Notes: a model not told the origin generated them from the sequence alone. DNA of 64,000 nt from Poseidonibacter parvus (GCF_001956695.1 NZ_CP019070.1:558001-622000), one strand, 5' to 3'; positions 8,930 through 18,649 are shown, counted from the stretch's first letter. Translations and numbers: made by a program.

Positions 8930-9829
8930 GTGGAAGAGTTAGAAGCTGTAAAAAGTAAAATAAAGACATTTGTAGAAGATTGTAATGATGAAAAAAGTTT
9001 AGAATTATTAGAAAAATTAGCAACTGGAAAGATGCTAAGATCTAAACTTATTTTAAAAATTGCAGGTGAAAGTATTGAGAGTATAAAATTATGTGCAGTT
9101 GTTGAGATGATTCATGCTGCATCACTATTGCATGATGATGTTATTGATGAAGCAGATACTAGAAGAGGAAAACCTTCTGTAAATGCTTTATATGATAATA
9201 AAACATCTATTATGTTTGGAGATATTCTTTATTCAAAAGCCTTCACGCAACTTACTTTAATGGATAAAAAAATTGCATATACAGTTTCTAATGCAGTTAC
9301 ACTACTTAGTATTGGTGAAATGTTAGATGTAGATTTAACAAATAGTTTTAATACTTCTTATGAAAAATATAATGATATGATTTATAAAAAAACTGCCTCA
9401 TTAATTGAAGCAGCAGCAAAAGCAGCAGCTATACTAGCAGGTTTAGATGAAGAGAAATATGCCCTTTATGGTAGAAACCTTGGTCTTGCTTTTCAAATGA
9501 TAGATGATATTTTAGATATCACACAAGATAGTGCTACTTTAGGAAAACCTGCAATGTTGGATTTTGTAGAAGGTAAAGTAACTATTCCTTATCTTTTATT
9601 ACATGAAAGATTAGAAGATAAATCAAAGCTAGAAAAATTATATAAAAAAGATTTATCACAAGAAGAATCTTCTTGGATTAAAGAGCAAATGAGTGAAACA
9701 AAAGCTTTAGAAGATTCAATTAAAATGGCAAAAGACATTGGTAATGAAGCAATACAAGCTGTTAAAGATGAAGAGAATAGTCAAACTTTAATTTTTATAA
9801 TGAAAGCAATGATTGAAAGAGAGTTTTAA
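8930..9829 (+). CDS. ispB: Polyprenyl (octaprenyl-type) diphosphate synthase
   Basis: A trans-isoprenyl diphosphate synthase that elongates farnesyl diphosphate with isopentenyl diphosphate to make the side chain of the respiratory quinone, menaquinone in this group. It has the first Asp-rich motif LLHDDVIDEADTRRG (about residues 65-80), the KTASLIEAA segment and the second motif FQMIDDILDI. The start is GTG at 8930, supported by an AAGG site at about 8920-8923. The 299-residue length is normal. The stop overlaps the hemA start by one base (TAATG), showing translational coupling. Confidence 0.94.
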   Translation: MEELEAVKSKIKTFVEDCNDEKSLELLEKLATGKMLRSKLILKIAGESIESIKLCAVVEMIHAASLLHDDVIDEADTRRGKPSVNALYDNKTSIMFGDILYSKAFTQLTLMDKKIAYTVSNAVTLLSIGEMLDVDLTNSFNTSYEKYNDMIYKKTASLIEAAAKAAAILAGLDEEKYALYGRNLGLAFQMIDDILDITQDSATLGKPAMLDFVEGKVTIPYLLLHERLEDKSKLEKLYKKDLSQEESSWIKEQMSETKALEDSIKMAKDIGNEAIQAVKDEENSQTLIFIMKAMIEREF

Positions 9830-11121
9830 TGAGTTATTTAATAATTAGTTTTTCTCATAAAAATACAGATATTGAAATGAGAGAAAAACTAGCTTTTGGA
9901 TCTGATGAAGAAAAAGATAGATTTTTAAAATTAATTTTAGAAGATGGTATTACAAAAGAAGCAGTTTTATTATCAACATGTAATAGAGTTGAAATAATCA
10001 CAAGATCTTTAAATCCCAACAATAGTGCAAAATTAATTTTAAAACAACTAGCAATTTATTCTAGCGTTGAATATGATGTTTTATATAAACGTGCAGATAT
10101 TTATGATAATGATGGAGCTGTTCACCATCTTTTCACTGTTGCTTCTGCACTTGATTCACTTGTAATTGGTGAAACACAAATTGTAGGACAGTTAAAAGAT
10201 GCTTTTAGATTTTCTCAATCAAAAGGGCACTGTGACCAAAAGATTATTAGAATAATGCACTATGCTTTTAAGTGTGCAGCAACAGTAAGAAATGCAACAT
10301 CATTAGGAACTGGTTCTGTTTCAGTGGCTTCCACAGCAGTTGCAAAAGCAAAAGATATTATCAAAAATACATGTGGTGTAAAAGCTCTTGTAATTGGTGC
10401 TGGAGAAATGAGTGAATTAACAATTAAGCATTTACTTTCAAGTGGTTTTGATGTAATTTTAACGAGTAGAGATATTAAAAAAGCTCAAAATTTAGCAAAT
10501 AGTTTTGAAGAAAATATTGATGTAGCACCTTATGAGAGTTTATCTACACTTTTAGGTCAAGTTCCTGTAATGATAACAGCAACTTCAGCTCCCTATCCAA
10601 TTATTACAGAAGATAATACTCCTGATGTAGATTTTCAAAGATATTGGTTTGATATTGCAGTTCCAAGAGATATAGATGATATTAATAAATTTGGTTTAGA
10701 GATTTATTCAGTTGACGATTTACAAGATATAGTAAATGAAAATATGAGTTTAAGAGCAGAACAAGCTAAAACTGCATATTCAATTGTAAGTAAAATGTCT
10801 TTAGAATTTTACGATTGGTTAAAATCTTTAGATATAGAACCAGTTGTAAAAAACCTTTATACAAAAGCTGATTCTGTGATAGATAAAAAAGTAGAACATG
10901 CAATAAAAAAAGGTTTTATAAGAGCTGAAGATGAAGAGAATATTAGAAAACTTTGTCAAACAGTTATTACGGAATATTTACACACTCCATCAAAGAAATT
11001 AAAGAATATTTCTAAAAATATGGAATGTGATATTGTAGTAGGAACAATACAAAATATGTTCGCACAAAATAGTGATGAAAATCATGAACAATATAAATGT
11101 GAACATTTATCAAAAAATTAA
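9829..11121 (+). CDS. hemA: Glutamyl-tRNA reductase
   Basis: First committed enzyme of the C5 pathway of tetrapyrrole synthesis; it reduces glutamyl-tRNA to glutamate-1-semialdehyde with NADPH. The catalytic Cys is in LLSTCNRVEI (about residue 50), followed by HLFTVASALDSLVIGETQI, the NADPH-binding VIGAGEMSELTIKHL and the C-terminal dimerisation helices. The 430-residue length is typical. The start codon overlaps the ispB stop. The combination ispB-hemA-proS is a neighbourhood I also know from Helicobacter. Confidence 0.96.
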   Translation: MSYLIISFSHKNTDIEMREKLAFGSDEEKDRFLKLILEDGITKEAVLLSTCNRVEIITRSLNPNNSAKLILKQLAIYSSVEYDVLYKRADIYDNDGAVHHLFTVASALDSLVIGETQIVGQLKDAFRFSQSKGHCDQKIIRIMHYAFKCAATVRNATSLGTGSVSVASTAVAKAKDIIKNTCGVKALVIGAGEMSELTIKHLLSSGFDVILTSRDIKKAQNLANSFEENIDVAPYESLSTLLGQVPVMITATSAPYPIITEDNTPDVDFQRYWFDIAVPRDIDDINKFGLEIYSVDDLQDIVNENMSLRAEQAKTAYSIVSKMSLEFYDWLKSLDIEPVVKNLYTKADSVIDKKVEHAIKKGFIRAEDEENIRKLCQTVITEYLHTPSKKLKNISKNMECDIVVGTIQNMFAQNSDENHEQYKCEHLSKN

Positions 11122-11137
11122 AATAGGATAACAATTA

Positions 11138-12859
11138 ATGAAATTTAGCAGATTATTTATGCCAACAACTAAAGAAGCTCCAAAAGATGCAACTTTACCA
11201 TCTCATCAATATTTAGTAAGAGGTGGGTTTATTAATCAAACTGGTGCTGGAATTTATGATTTTTTACCATTAGGTAAAATTGTTCTTGAAAAAATCAAAA
11301 CAATTGTAAAAGAAGAAATGGATAACGCAGGTTGTAATGAAATTCAAATGGGATTTATTACGCCAATGTCTTATTGGGATGAATCAGGTCGTTCAACTGC
11401 AATGGGTCCTGAGTTACTTAAATTTAAAGATAGAAAAGGTGCTGATTATGTATTATCACCTACAAATGAAGAAGCAGTTGTAAATATTGTAAAAAATAGA
11501 GTAACTTCATATAAAGATTTACCATTAAATCTTTATCATATTAACTTAAAATTTAGAGATGAAGCAAGACCTAGATTTGGTCTTATGAGAGGTAGAGAAT
11601 TCTTAATGAAAGATGCTTATTCTTTCCACTCAACGCAAGAAGATTTAGTAAGAGAATTTAATCTAATGGAAGAGACTTATAAAAAGATCTATAATAGATT
11701 AGGTTTAGAGTTTAGAGTTGTAGAAGCTGATAGTGGTGCTATTGGTGGAAGTGGTTCAAAAGAATTTCACGTATTAGCAAATTCTGGTGAAGATACTATT
11801 GTAGTTTGTCCTGATTGTGAATATGGTGCAAATATTGAAGCTGCTGTTAGAAAAAAAAGACATTTTGATGCATGGTTTGAAAATACAAATACTCCTGCAA
11901 CTATGGAAAAAGTTTTAACACAAGATTTAAAAACAATAGAAGACGTTTCAAATTTTTTAAGTGTTGCAAAAGCACAGAATATTAAAGCTGTAATGAAAAA
12001 AGCTATTTATGAAGAAAATAGTGAAGCTGTTATTTTCTTTGTAAGAGGTGATGATGAATTAGAAGAAACAAAAGCTTGTAATTCTATTGCTGCTTTAGAA
12101 TTAGAAGATATTTCAGAAGAAGAGCTTAAAGCTGCTGGTCTAACTCCAGGTTATTGTGGACCTTTTAATTTACCTGAGGGAATTAATTTTGTAATTGATA
12201 GTGAATTAGAAAATGAAGTAGGTCTTGCTTGTGGAGCAAATGAAGAGCACTATCATTTTGTAAATACTGATTTATCTGCATTAAAAGATGCTAAATATGC
12301 TGATTTAATTACAGTTCAAGAAGGTGATATTTGTTCTTGTTGTGGTGGAAAATTAGAATATACAAAAGGAATTGAAGCTGGACATATTTTCCAATTAGGA
12401 AATAAATACTCTGAAGCAATGGATGCAAAATTCTTAGATCAAAATGGAAAATCACAATCATTTATTATGGGTTGCTATGGTGTTGGTATTTCTAGATTAG
12501 TTGCAGCTGTAATTGAGCAACATCATGACGATAAAGGATGTATTTGGACTAAAACAACTGCTCCTTTTATGGTTGATGTAATTGTTTCAAATGGAAAAAA
12601 AGAAGATGAGTTAAACGCAGGACTTAAAATCTATGAAGATTTAAAAAGTGCAGGTATTTCAACTATTATTGATGATAGAGTAAAAGAAAGATTTGGATTT
12701 AAAATGGGTGATTTTGAATTAATTGGATTCCCTTACGCTGTTGTTGTTGGTAAAAAATTACAAGATGGTTTAGTTGAAATCGTAGATAGAAAAAATACAG
12801 CAGATAAAATTGAAGTTTCAATTGAAAACGTGGTATCAAAATTACAAGAATTAATATAA
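11138..12859 (+). CDS. proS: Prolyl-tRNA synthetase
   Basis: Class II aminoacyl-tRNA synthetase that charges tRNA-Pro. The 573-residue length and the middle insertion (about residues 225-395) identify the bacterial form with an editing-type insertion domain. Class II motifs are seen: motif 2 in LKFRDEARPRFGLMRGREF, and motif 3 in MGCYGVGISRLVAA. The HQYLVRGGFINQTGAGIYD N-terminus is typical. An AGGA ribosome binding site precedes the ATG. It follows hemA by 16 bases. Confidence 0.97.
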   Translation: MKFSRLFMPTTKEAPKDATLPSHQYLVRGGFINQTGAGIYDFLPLGKIVLEKIKTIVKEEMDNAGCNEIQMGFITPMSYWDESGRSTAMGPELLKFKDRKGADYVLSPTNEEAVVNIVKNRVTSYKDLPLNLYHINLKFRDEARPRFGLMRGREFLMKDAYSFHSTQEDLVREFNLMEETYKKIYNRLGLEFRVVEADSGAIGGSGSKEFHVLANSGEDTIVVCPDCEYGANIEAAVRKKRHFDAWFENTNTPATMEKVLTQDLKTIEDVSNFLSVAKAQNIKAVMKKAIYEENSEAVIFFVRGDDELEETKACNSIAALELEDISEEELKAAGLTPGYCGPFNLPEGINFVIDSELENEVGLACGANEEHYHFVNTDLSALKDAKYADLITVQEGDICSCCGGKLEYTKGIEAGHIFQLGNKYSEAMDAKFLDQNGKSQSFIMGCYGVGISRLVAAVIEQHHDDKGCIWTKTTAPFMVDVIVSNGKKEDELNAGLKIYEDLKSAGISTIIDDRVKERFGFKMGDFELIGFPYAVVVGKKLQDGLVEIVDRKNTADKIEVSIENVVSKLQELI

Positions 12860-12875
12860 AAAATTAGGAAAAAAA

Positions 12876-13703
12876 TTGGAAGAATATTTAAACGCAGAAA
12901 GAATAAATGCATTAGTTGATATGGCTATTCCTATTGGAATTAATATTTTAGTAGCAATTGCAGTATTTGTTATTGGTAAATGGATAGCTAGAAAAATTAC
13001 AGATATTATAGTTGTTTTACTTAATAAAGTAAAAGGTATGGATGAAACATTAGTAAGGTTTTTAGAAAATATTATTTACTATATTTTAATGATGGTTGTT
13101 GTTTTAACAGCACTTTCAAAATTAGGAGTTGAAACTACATCATTTTTTGCAATCTTAGGAGCTGCTGGTTTAGCTATTGGTCTTGCACTTAAAGATTCAC
13201 TTGGAAACTTTGCTTCTGGTGTTATGCTAATTATGTTTAAACCTTTTAAATTAGGTGATTTTGTAACAGTTGCTGGAGTATCAGGAACTGTAAAAGAGAT
13301 TTCAATTTTCAGTTCTGTAATTATTACAGGTGATAATCAAAAAATGATTGTACCAAATGGTGCAATTACATCTGGAACTATTGTAAATGTAAATGCTAAT
13401 CCAACTAGAAGAGTAGATTTACTTGTAGGTATTGGTTATGATGATGATATTAAAAAAACAAAAGATGTTTTAACAAATATTTTAGAAAGCGATGACAGAA
13501 TTATTCATAATAAAGGTTTAACAGTAGCTGTTTCAGAACTAGCTGATTCTTCTGTAAACTTTGTAGTTAGAGCTTGGGTTAATACGCCTGATTATTGGGC
13601 TGTAAAGTTTGATTTAACTGAACAAGTTAAATTAAGATTTGATAAAGAAGGAATTTCAATTCCTTATCCTCAACAAGATGTGCATCACCATAATCAAGCC
13701 TAA
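12876..13703 (+). CDS. MscS-family mechanosensitive channel
   Basis: A small-conductance mechanosensitive channel (275 residues) that opens under membrane tension to release solutes on osmotic downshock. It has three membrane helices, the third being the Gly/Ala-rich pore helix FAILGAAGLAIGLALKDSLG, then the beta domain FKLGDFVTVAGVSGTVKEIS and MIVPNGAI. The size is near that of E. coli MscS (286). The start is TTG at 12876 with AGGA 6 bases upstream. The 3' end overlaps the next gene by 26 bases. Confidence 0.93.
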   Translation: MEEYLNAERINALVDMAIPIGINILVAIAVFVIGKWIARKITDIIVVLLNKVKGMDETLVRFLENIIYYILMMVVVLTALSKLGVETTSFFAILGAAGLAIGLALKDSLGNFASGVMLIMFKPFKLGDFVTVAGVSGTVKEISIFSSVIITGDNQKMIVPNGAITSGTIVNVNANPTRRVDLLVGIGYDDDIKKTKDVLTNILESDDRIIHNKGLTVAVSELADSSVNFVVRAWVNTPDYWAVKFDLTEQVKLRFDKEGISIPYPQQDVHHHNQA

Positions 13704-15081
13704 TATTCCTTCAATATTAGAAGAGATTCTAAATGACCTACAAAAAATAGGAGCAAAACCTATTTTAGTAGGTGGTTGTGTGCGAGACAGTCTTTTACAA
13801 ATTCCTTGCAAAGATTATGATGTTGAAATCTTTGAAATAAACTGCTTAGAAACTATAGAAAAATCCTTAAAAAAATTTGGTAATGTTAAACTTGTAGGAA
13901 AATCTTTTGGAGTTTTAACTCTAAAAATAGATGAATATGACTTTGATTTTGCACTTGCAAGAACAGAAAAAAAAATTGGTCTTGGTCATAATGACTTTGA
14001 GGTAAGTACAAATGCTTTTTTAAGCTATGAAGAAGCTGCTTTAAGGCGTGATTTTACAATCAATTCAATTGGCTATGATTTTATAAATGATGAGTTTTTA
14101 GACCCCTTTAATGGAATAAAAGATTTAGAAAATAAAAAGCTAAAACATATAAATGATGATACTTTTATTGAAGATGCTTTAAGAGTTTATCGAGTTATTC
14201 AATTTGCTTCAAGATTTGAATTTGATGTGGATGAAAAGACAAAAGAACTTTGCGAAAAAATGGTTTTAAATGATGATTTAAAACACTTAGCAATTGAGCG
14301 AATTTATGAAGAGTTCAAAAAACTTTTTTTAAAATCACAAAAACCATCAATAGGGTTTAAACTATTAAAAGACTTAGGTGCGTTAAGGTACTTTCCTGAA
14401 CTTCAAGCCTTAGTAAATTGTAAACAAGATAAAGAGTATCATCCTGAAGGTGATGTTTGGGTTCATACTTTAATGACTTTAGATGAAATGGCAAAAATAA
14501 TAAGAGAAAAAGAAATAAAAGATGAATATAGAATTTTATATTTATTTTACGCAGAACTTTGTCATGATTTAGGAAAGCCTTTTTGTACTGAAGAAATAAA
14601 TGGAAGAATAACTTCGCATAAACATGAAAGTTTAGGAATTGAACCTACAAAAACTTTTTTAGCAAGACTTACAAATGAAAAAAAATTTGTAGATTTGATA
14701 CTTCCTTTAGTAAAAAATCACTTAGCACCTTTTCAATTATATTTAGCAGATTCTTCATTAAAGGCAGTAAAAAGATTATCCTTAAAAGTTAATATTGAAG
14801 ATTTATGTTTAGTTTGTCTAGCAGATTGTTTAGGTCGAGATATAAAAGATAAAGAAAAATGCCCAAAAGCTACATCTTGGCTTTTAGAGCAAGCAAAAGA
14901 ATTAAATATTGAAAAATCAGCACTTAAACCACTTGTTCTTGGACGAGATTTAATAGCTCTTGGTATGAAACCATCAAAACAATTTAAAGAAGTTTTAGAT
15001 TTTGCATTAGATTTACAAATTGAAGAAAATTTAGAAAAGAATAAAATAATAAAGAGAGTAATTAAAAGATATAAAAAGTAA
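13678..15081 (+). CDS. cca: tRNA nucleotidyltransferase / poly(A) polymerase family protein with HD domain
   Basis: A class II nucleotidyltransferase with the CCA-adding enzyme signature: LVGGCVRDSLL, the metal-binding DYDVEIF, and LRRDFTINSI, followed by the RNA-binding helices and an HD-type phosphohydrolase region (HPEGDVWVHT, then CHDLGKP). This layout suits CCA addition and repair of tRNA 3' ends. I use the ATG at 13678, giving 467 residues. A TTG at 13639 would deepen the overlap with the channel gene, and its extra residues show no family similarity. It overlaps the MscS gene by 26 bases, so it is probably in the same transcript. Confidence 0.88.
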   Translation: MCITIIKPNIPSILEEILNDLQKIGAKPILVGGCVRDSLLQIPCKDYDVEIFEINCLETIEKSLKKFGNVKLVGKSFGVLTLKIDEYDFDFALARTEKKIGLGHNDFEVSTNAFLSYEEAALRRDFTINSIGYDFINDEFLDPFNGIKDLENKKLKHINDDTFIEDALRVYRVIQFASRFEFDVDEKTKELCEKMVLNDDLKHLAIERIYEEFKKLFLKSQKPSIGFKLLKDLGALRYFPELQALVNCKQDKEYHPEGDVWVHTLMTLDEMAKIIREKEIKDEYRILYLFYAELCHDLGKPFCTEEINGRITSHKHESLGIEPTKTFLARLTNEKKFVDLILPLVKNHLAPFQLYLADSSLKAVKRLSLKVNIEDLCLVCLADCLGRDIKDKEKCPKATSWLLEQAKELNIEKSALKPLVLGRDLIALGMKPSKQFKEVLDFALDLQIEENLEKNKIIKRVIKRYKK

Positions 15082-15114
15082 TATAGGATAAAATAGAAGA
15101 AATTAGGATTTATA

Positions 15115-15630
15115 ATGATATTAATTAAAAATAAGTTTTTAGAAATTATTAATATTTTAAGAGCTTCTTTTATTTCATTAGTGCCTTATTATGTTTTATA
15201 TTCAACAGTTTTATTATTAATTGAAATATTAAAGCATTTTAATTTATTCTCATCTTTTTTTACATTAGAAGAATCACATAATTTAGTAAAATTAGTAGTT
15301 GGTTTGTTGCCTTTATTAGTCAATATTAGTATTTCATTTCATTTGACAAACTCCCATTTCACAAGTGCTAATAGATTTTTGACAATTATTTTATCTTTAA
15401 TTATTTATTTATGCGTAGAATTAATTGTATTTGGTATTAACATAGAAAAATATATCTTACCTCAATCTATGATATTTGCAATTTTAATACCACTTGTAGT
15501 AAATTTTTTACTTTCAAATTATTTAAAAATATCAAAATCTTATCAAGAAAAATTAAATAATAGTATTTCAAATAATATTGCAACTATGTTAATTTATATT
15601 ATACCTTTTATCTTAATTTTTTTCTTCTAA
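15115..15630 (+). pseudogene. PTS EIIC-like membrane domain, N-terminal part of a frame-interrupted EIIC-EAL gene
   Basis: This 171-residue open frame has five or six hydrophobic segments. Its start (ASFISLVPYYVLYSTVLLLI) resembles the N-terminus of PTS EIIC permease domains of the cellobiose/lactose type. The frame ends at TAA 15628-15630, right after a T7 run at 15617-15623. The -1 frame is open through this point and joins in phase with the EIIC-EAL frame downstream. Read through with a -1 shift, the two parts give one protein of about 663 residues. This may be a mutation, a sequencing error in the homopolymer or true slippage; the sequence alone cannot decide. See also the entry at 15624. 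Confidence 0.65.
15617..15624 (+). other. Frameshift site: T7 run / U UUU UUC slippery heptamer
   Basis: In the upstream frame the heptamer at 15618-15624 reads T TTT TTC, the X XXY YYZ pattern of known -1 slippery sites, with the zero-frame stop six bases later. A one-base backward slip enters the frame of the EIIC-EAL domain. I do not see a strong downstream hairpin in this AT-rich stretch, which weakens the case for programmed ribosomal slippage. Polymerase slippage on the T tract is an alternative. Confidence 0.5.
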
Positions 15631-17105
15631 CATTTCTTTTTTCAAGCGTTAGTATTGCATTAGATTTAACCAGTAATATAACTATTTTTGAAGAAGGGCA
15701 AGAGACTTTGCTTCTTTTTTTCCGAACAATAATATCTAATTTCTTATGGTTACTAGGAATCCATGGTATTAACTTTTTTGATACATTAATTAATATTCAA
15801 ATTCTTGATAATTTCATTTCAGAGAACTTAACTTACAAAGAGTTTTTTAATTTATTTGTGCTTCTTGGTGGTTCAGGTGCAGGATTATCTTTACTTTTGT
15901 CAATATTTCTATTTTCAAAAGATAAACATACCACATTAATTGGAAAAATGTCTTTGCCTTTTGTTATTTTTAATATCAATGAAATATTAATCTTCGGAAT
16001 ACCTATTTTTATGAATTTTTCTTTAATAATTCCTTTTATATTAGTTCCTATTTTTAATTTTACACTATCGTATATTTTTATTTCTTATACAGATATTATT
16101 CTTTTTAATGATACATTTCTTCCTTGGACAACTCCTGCTTTAATGAATATTTATTTAAGTACAGATGGAAATATAATTGCTATACTTTTTCAACTTTTTC
16201 TTATTATTATTGGATCTTTTATTTATATGCCATTTATTAAAAGTTATACAAGAACTCAAAGTTCTACTGTTTCGCTAGAAAAAACTGCAAGAAAATTTGA
16301 TATTTCTTTAGAAGTTGAATCAAGAAGAGACATTAAATTTCAAGAAGCTCAATCTTCTCTTATTAAATCTCATCATAAAATCAATAAAATTATTGATGAG
16401 ATAAATCAAGATAATCTTACTCTTTATTATCAACCTAAAATAAATATTCAGAATAAAACTTGTAATGAATTTGAAGCACTTATAAGAATAAAAGACAAAA
16501 ATGGGATTATGAGAGGACCTGATTTTATTATTGATATTGAAGATTCAGGTTTAGCTTCAATTATTGATATTTGGGTATGCAAAGAAGTTAAAAAAGATTT
16601 AGAGTTATGGGCTGAAAAAGATTTTTATCCAGAAATTTCAATTAATATTTTTCCTCATACTTTAGAGGACAAAAATTATATCAATGATATTATTAGTATT
16701 CTAAAAGGTTATAATATTTGTTTTGAAATTATTGAAAGACGGTCTTCGTTAAATAAAAATGTTTTTGAAAATATTAAATTGATGAAACAAGAAGGTTTTA
16801 AAATCTCATTAGATGATTTAGGAGTTGGTTTTACCAATTTCTCTATTCTTTATGAAATACCACTTAGTAGTGTAAAAATAGATAGAAAAATAATCGAGTA
16901 TACAAAAGATAAAAAAGGGTTTATTTTATACAAAAACATTTGTGAATTATGTTCAGACTTAAATTATCAAATAATTTTAGAAGGAATTGAAACACAAGAT
17001 GAATATGATAAACTAGTTAATCCCAAAATTAATATAATTCAAGGCTGGTATTATTCAAAAGCTATTTATTTTGATGAAGTTTATCAATATTCAAAATCTT
17101 TTTAG
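15624..17105 (+). CDS. PTS EIIC-like / EAL-domain c-di-GMP phosphodiesterase, C-terminal part in shifted frame
   Basis: The frame is open from upstream of the T7 run; the first ATG-like start inside it is a TTG at 15708, giving 465 residues. The membrane half completes an EIIC-type permease domain, with GIHGINFFDTL, FNINEILIFGIPI and LPWTTPALMNIYL, all typical EIIC blocks. A linker (about residues 185-230 from 15708) leads to an EAL domain. Active-site residues look intact: FEALIRI, SINIFP, EIIERRS, SLDDLGVGF, VKIDRKI and LEGIETQDEYD, so c-di-GMP hydrolysis is likely. No PTS EIIA or EIIB is fused or adjacent, so the membrane part is probably a sensor. No GGDEF domain is present. Confidence 0.75.
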   Translation, partial: LLTFLFSSVSIALDLTSNITIFEEGQETLLLFFRTIISNFLWLLGIHGINFFDTLINIQILDNFISENLTYKEFFNLFVLLGGSGAGLSLLLSIFLFSKDKHTTLIGKMSLPFVIFNINEILIFGIPIFMNFSLIIPFILVPIFNFTLSYIFISYTDIILFNDTFLPWTTPALMNIYLSTDGNIIAILFQLFLIIIGSFIYMPFIKSYTRTQSSTVSLEKTARKFDISLEVESRRDIKFQEAQSSLIKSHHKINKIIDEINQDNLTLYYQPKINIQNKTCNEFEALIRIKDKNGIMRGPDFIIDIEDSGLASIIDIWVCKEVKKDLELWAEKDFYPEISINIFPHTLEDKNYINDIISILKGYNICFEIIERRSSLNKNVFENIKLMKQEGFKISLDDLGVGFTNFSILYEIPLSSVKIDRKIIEYTKDKKGFILYKNICELCSDLNYQIILEGIETQDEYDKLVNPKINIIQGWYYSKAIYFDEVYQYSKSF

Positions 17106-17112
17106 AGTAAAT

Positions 17113-18345
17113 TTAGGGTCTAAATATAAAGTTTTCACTTCCATTTACAACATGAAAAATCGTAATATCATATTTTTTTGAATAATACTTAAGTAATAAC
17201 TTCTGTAGTGTTGGTTCAATTGAAGGTGTAAACCATGCATTATTAGAAGTTGCAATCATATATTTAACATCATTTAAATTTTCAAATATTTTATCCGTTG
17301 TTGCTTCATAACATATTGCATTTCTGAACTTTTGTCCTTTTATTTCAAAATCAGTTGCTTCAGAAGCTTTTGCATAATCTTGTGCACCATTGTAAAAAAT
17401 ATCATTAATTATATTAACAAGAAATTTTGGAAAAGGTATTTCTTCACCAAAGGGAACCAAAACAACTTTTTTTGCAATTTTAACAATACCATTTGATATG
17501 TGATAAGTTGCATTATAGTATTGATTATCTTCTAAAAATAAAGAACCCGTAATAATATCAATTTTGTATGATTTATCTTTTAATTGTTTTAATAAAACTT
17601 CATCTTTATTTAAAAGTGTTGGATATGCAGTTTCCGGTAAAATTACTAAATCTTTTTTATTTTCAATTGCTTTGTTTATTTCAAACAAATTCTTTTCAAA
17701 TATTGTATTTCTGTAATCTTTTTCCCATTTAAGATTTTGTTTTATATTCATTTGTGGCATAGCTATTTTCGCATTTGGATTGTCTATATATAAACCATTT
17801 TGAATATTTATTGCAAAAAGTAGTGGAAGAATTGATAATATTTTCATTCTATGAAGTTTTATCATCAAAAATAATGAAAGTAAAATTAATGCAAAATCTT
17901 CTTTCGACGTACCTAAATATGAATCAATAAATATAAGTTCAAACTTCATCCAATTAAAACCAAAAGGAGCTATAAATGTAAATGTAAATATTAAAATTAG
18001 TCTTATTGATGTTTTATCAAATATAGCAAATATTAAAAAAATCAAGCCATAAACAAGGCCAATTAAAATTAACAAAATTGGAGTTAAATAAACTAAATCA
18101 TAATATTCTAAACTTACAGTCATCCAATAACACCATAAAACACCAGTTGTGAAACCTGCAAAAAATACAGATGGTCTTGGAATAGTAAGTAAAAAATATA
18201 GTCCTAAAAGCCCTAAAACTGTATTGATAAATCTATATTCGATGTTAAAATAACTTAAGTAAATAAAAGCACTTAATAAAATGCCAGTAATCAAGCCCTT
18301 TATTATAAATTTTTTGTTAAAATTAGCGCGTTTTACTAAAAACAA
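17113..18345 (-). CDS. lnt: Apolipoprotein N-acyltransferase
   Basis: Inner-membrane enzyme that adds the third acyl chain to the N-terminal Cys of lipoproteins. About six N-terminal membrane helices (residues 14-180) precede a nitrilase-like periplasmic domain. The catalytic triad can be placed at Glu238 (VILPETAYPT), Lys292 or Lys293 (KIAKKVVLVPFGEE) and Cys345 (NAICYEATT). At 410 residues it is shorter than E. coli Lnt (about 512) but in the range of Campylobacterota versions. The start appears to be TTG at 18345. It is divergent from yajC, with only 28 bases between the starts, so promoters must overlap. Confidence 0.9.
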   Translation of the reverse strand: MFLVKRANFNKKFIIKGLITGILLSAFIYLSYFNIEYRFINTVLGLLGLYFLLTIPRPSVFFAGFTTGVLWCYWMTVSLEYYDLVYLTPILLILIGLVYGLIFLIFAIFDKTSIRLILIFTFTFIAPFGFNWMKFELIFIDSYLGTSKEDFALILLSLFLMIKLHRMKILSILPLLFAINIQNGLYIDNPNAKIAMPQMNIKQNLKWEKDYRNTIFEKNLFEINKAIENKKDLVILPETAYPTLLNKDEVLLKQLKDKSYKIDIITGSLFLEDNQYYNATYHISNGIVKIAKKVVLVPFGEEIPFPKFLVNIINDIFYNGAQDYAKASEATDFEIKGQKFRNAICYEATTDKIFENLNDVKYMIATSNNAWFTPSIEPTLQKLLLKYYSKKYDITIFHVVNGSENFIFRP

Positions 18346-18373
18346 AATAAACTACTTATAAAAAGGAAATTTA

Positions 18374-18649
18374 ATGGACAGTTCAAGTACTGATTTAATA
18401 AGCTCATTATTACCTCTTGTTGCATTATTTGCAATATTTTACTTCTTAATCATTAGACCACAACAAAAACAAGCTAAAGCTCATAAAGAGATGATTGCTA
18501 ACTTAAAAAAAGGTGATAAGATTGTAACAAATGGAGGCTTAATCGTAGAAGTTTCTAATGTAGGTGAAGAAAGCCTTACTGTTAAAAATAGTGACGGTGC
18601 AGAAATGAAGCTTGTTAAAGAGTTTGTTTCTAAACTTTTAGAAGACTAA
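18374..18649 (+). CDS. yajC: Preprotein translocase subunit YajC
   Basis: A 91-residue accessory protein of the Sec translocon. It has one N-terminal membrane helix (ISSLLPLVALFAIFYFLII) immediately followed by the family signature RPQQKQAKAHKEM and the basic KKGDKIVTNGG loop. It lies upstream of secD and secF in the common yajC-secD-secF order. An AAGGA-type site precedes the ATG. Confidence 0.96.
   Translation: MDSSSTDLISSLLPLVALFAIFYFLIIRPQQKQAKAHKEMIANLKKGDKIVTNGGLIVEVSNVGEESLTVKNSDGAEMKLVKEFVSKLLED

Noticed and set aside
13639-13677. TTG start 13 codons upstream for the nucleotidyltransferase
   Set aside because: It would deepen the overlap with the channel gene; the ATG at 13678 is closer to the conserved domain.
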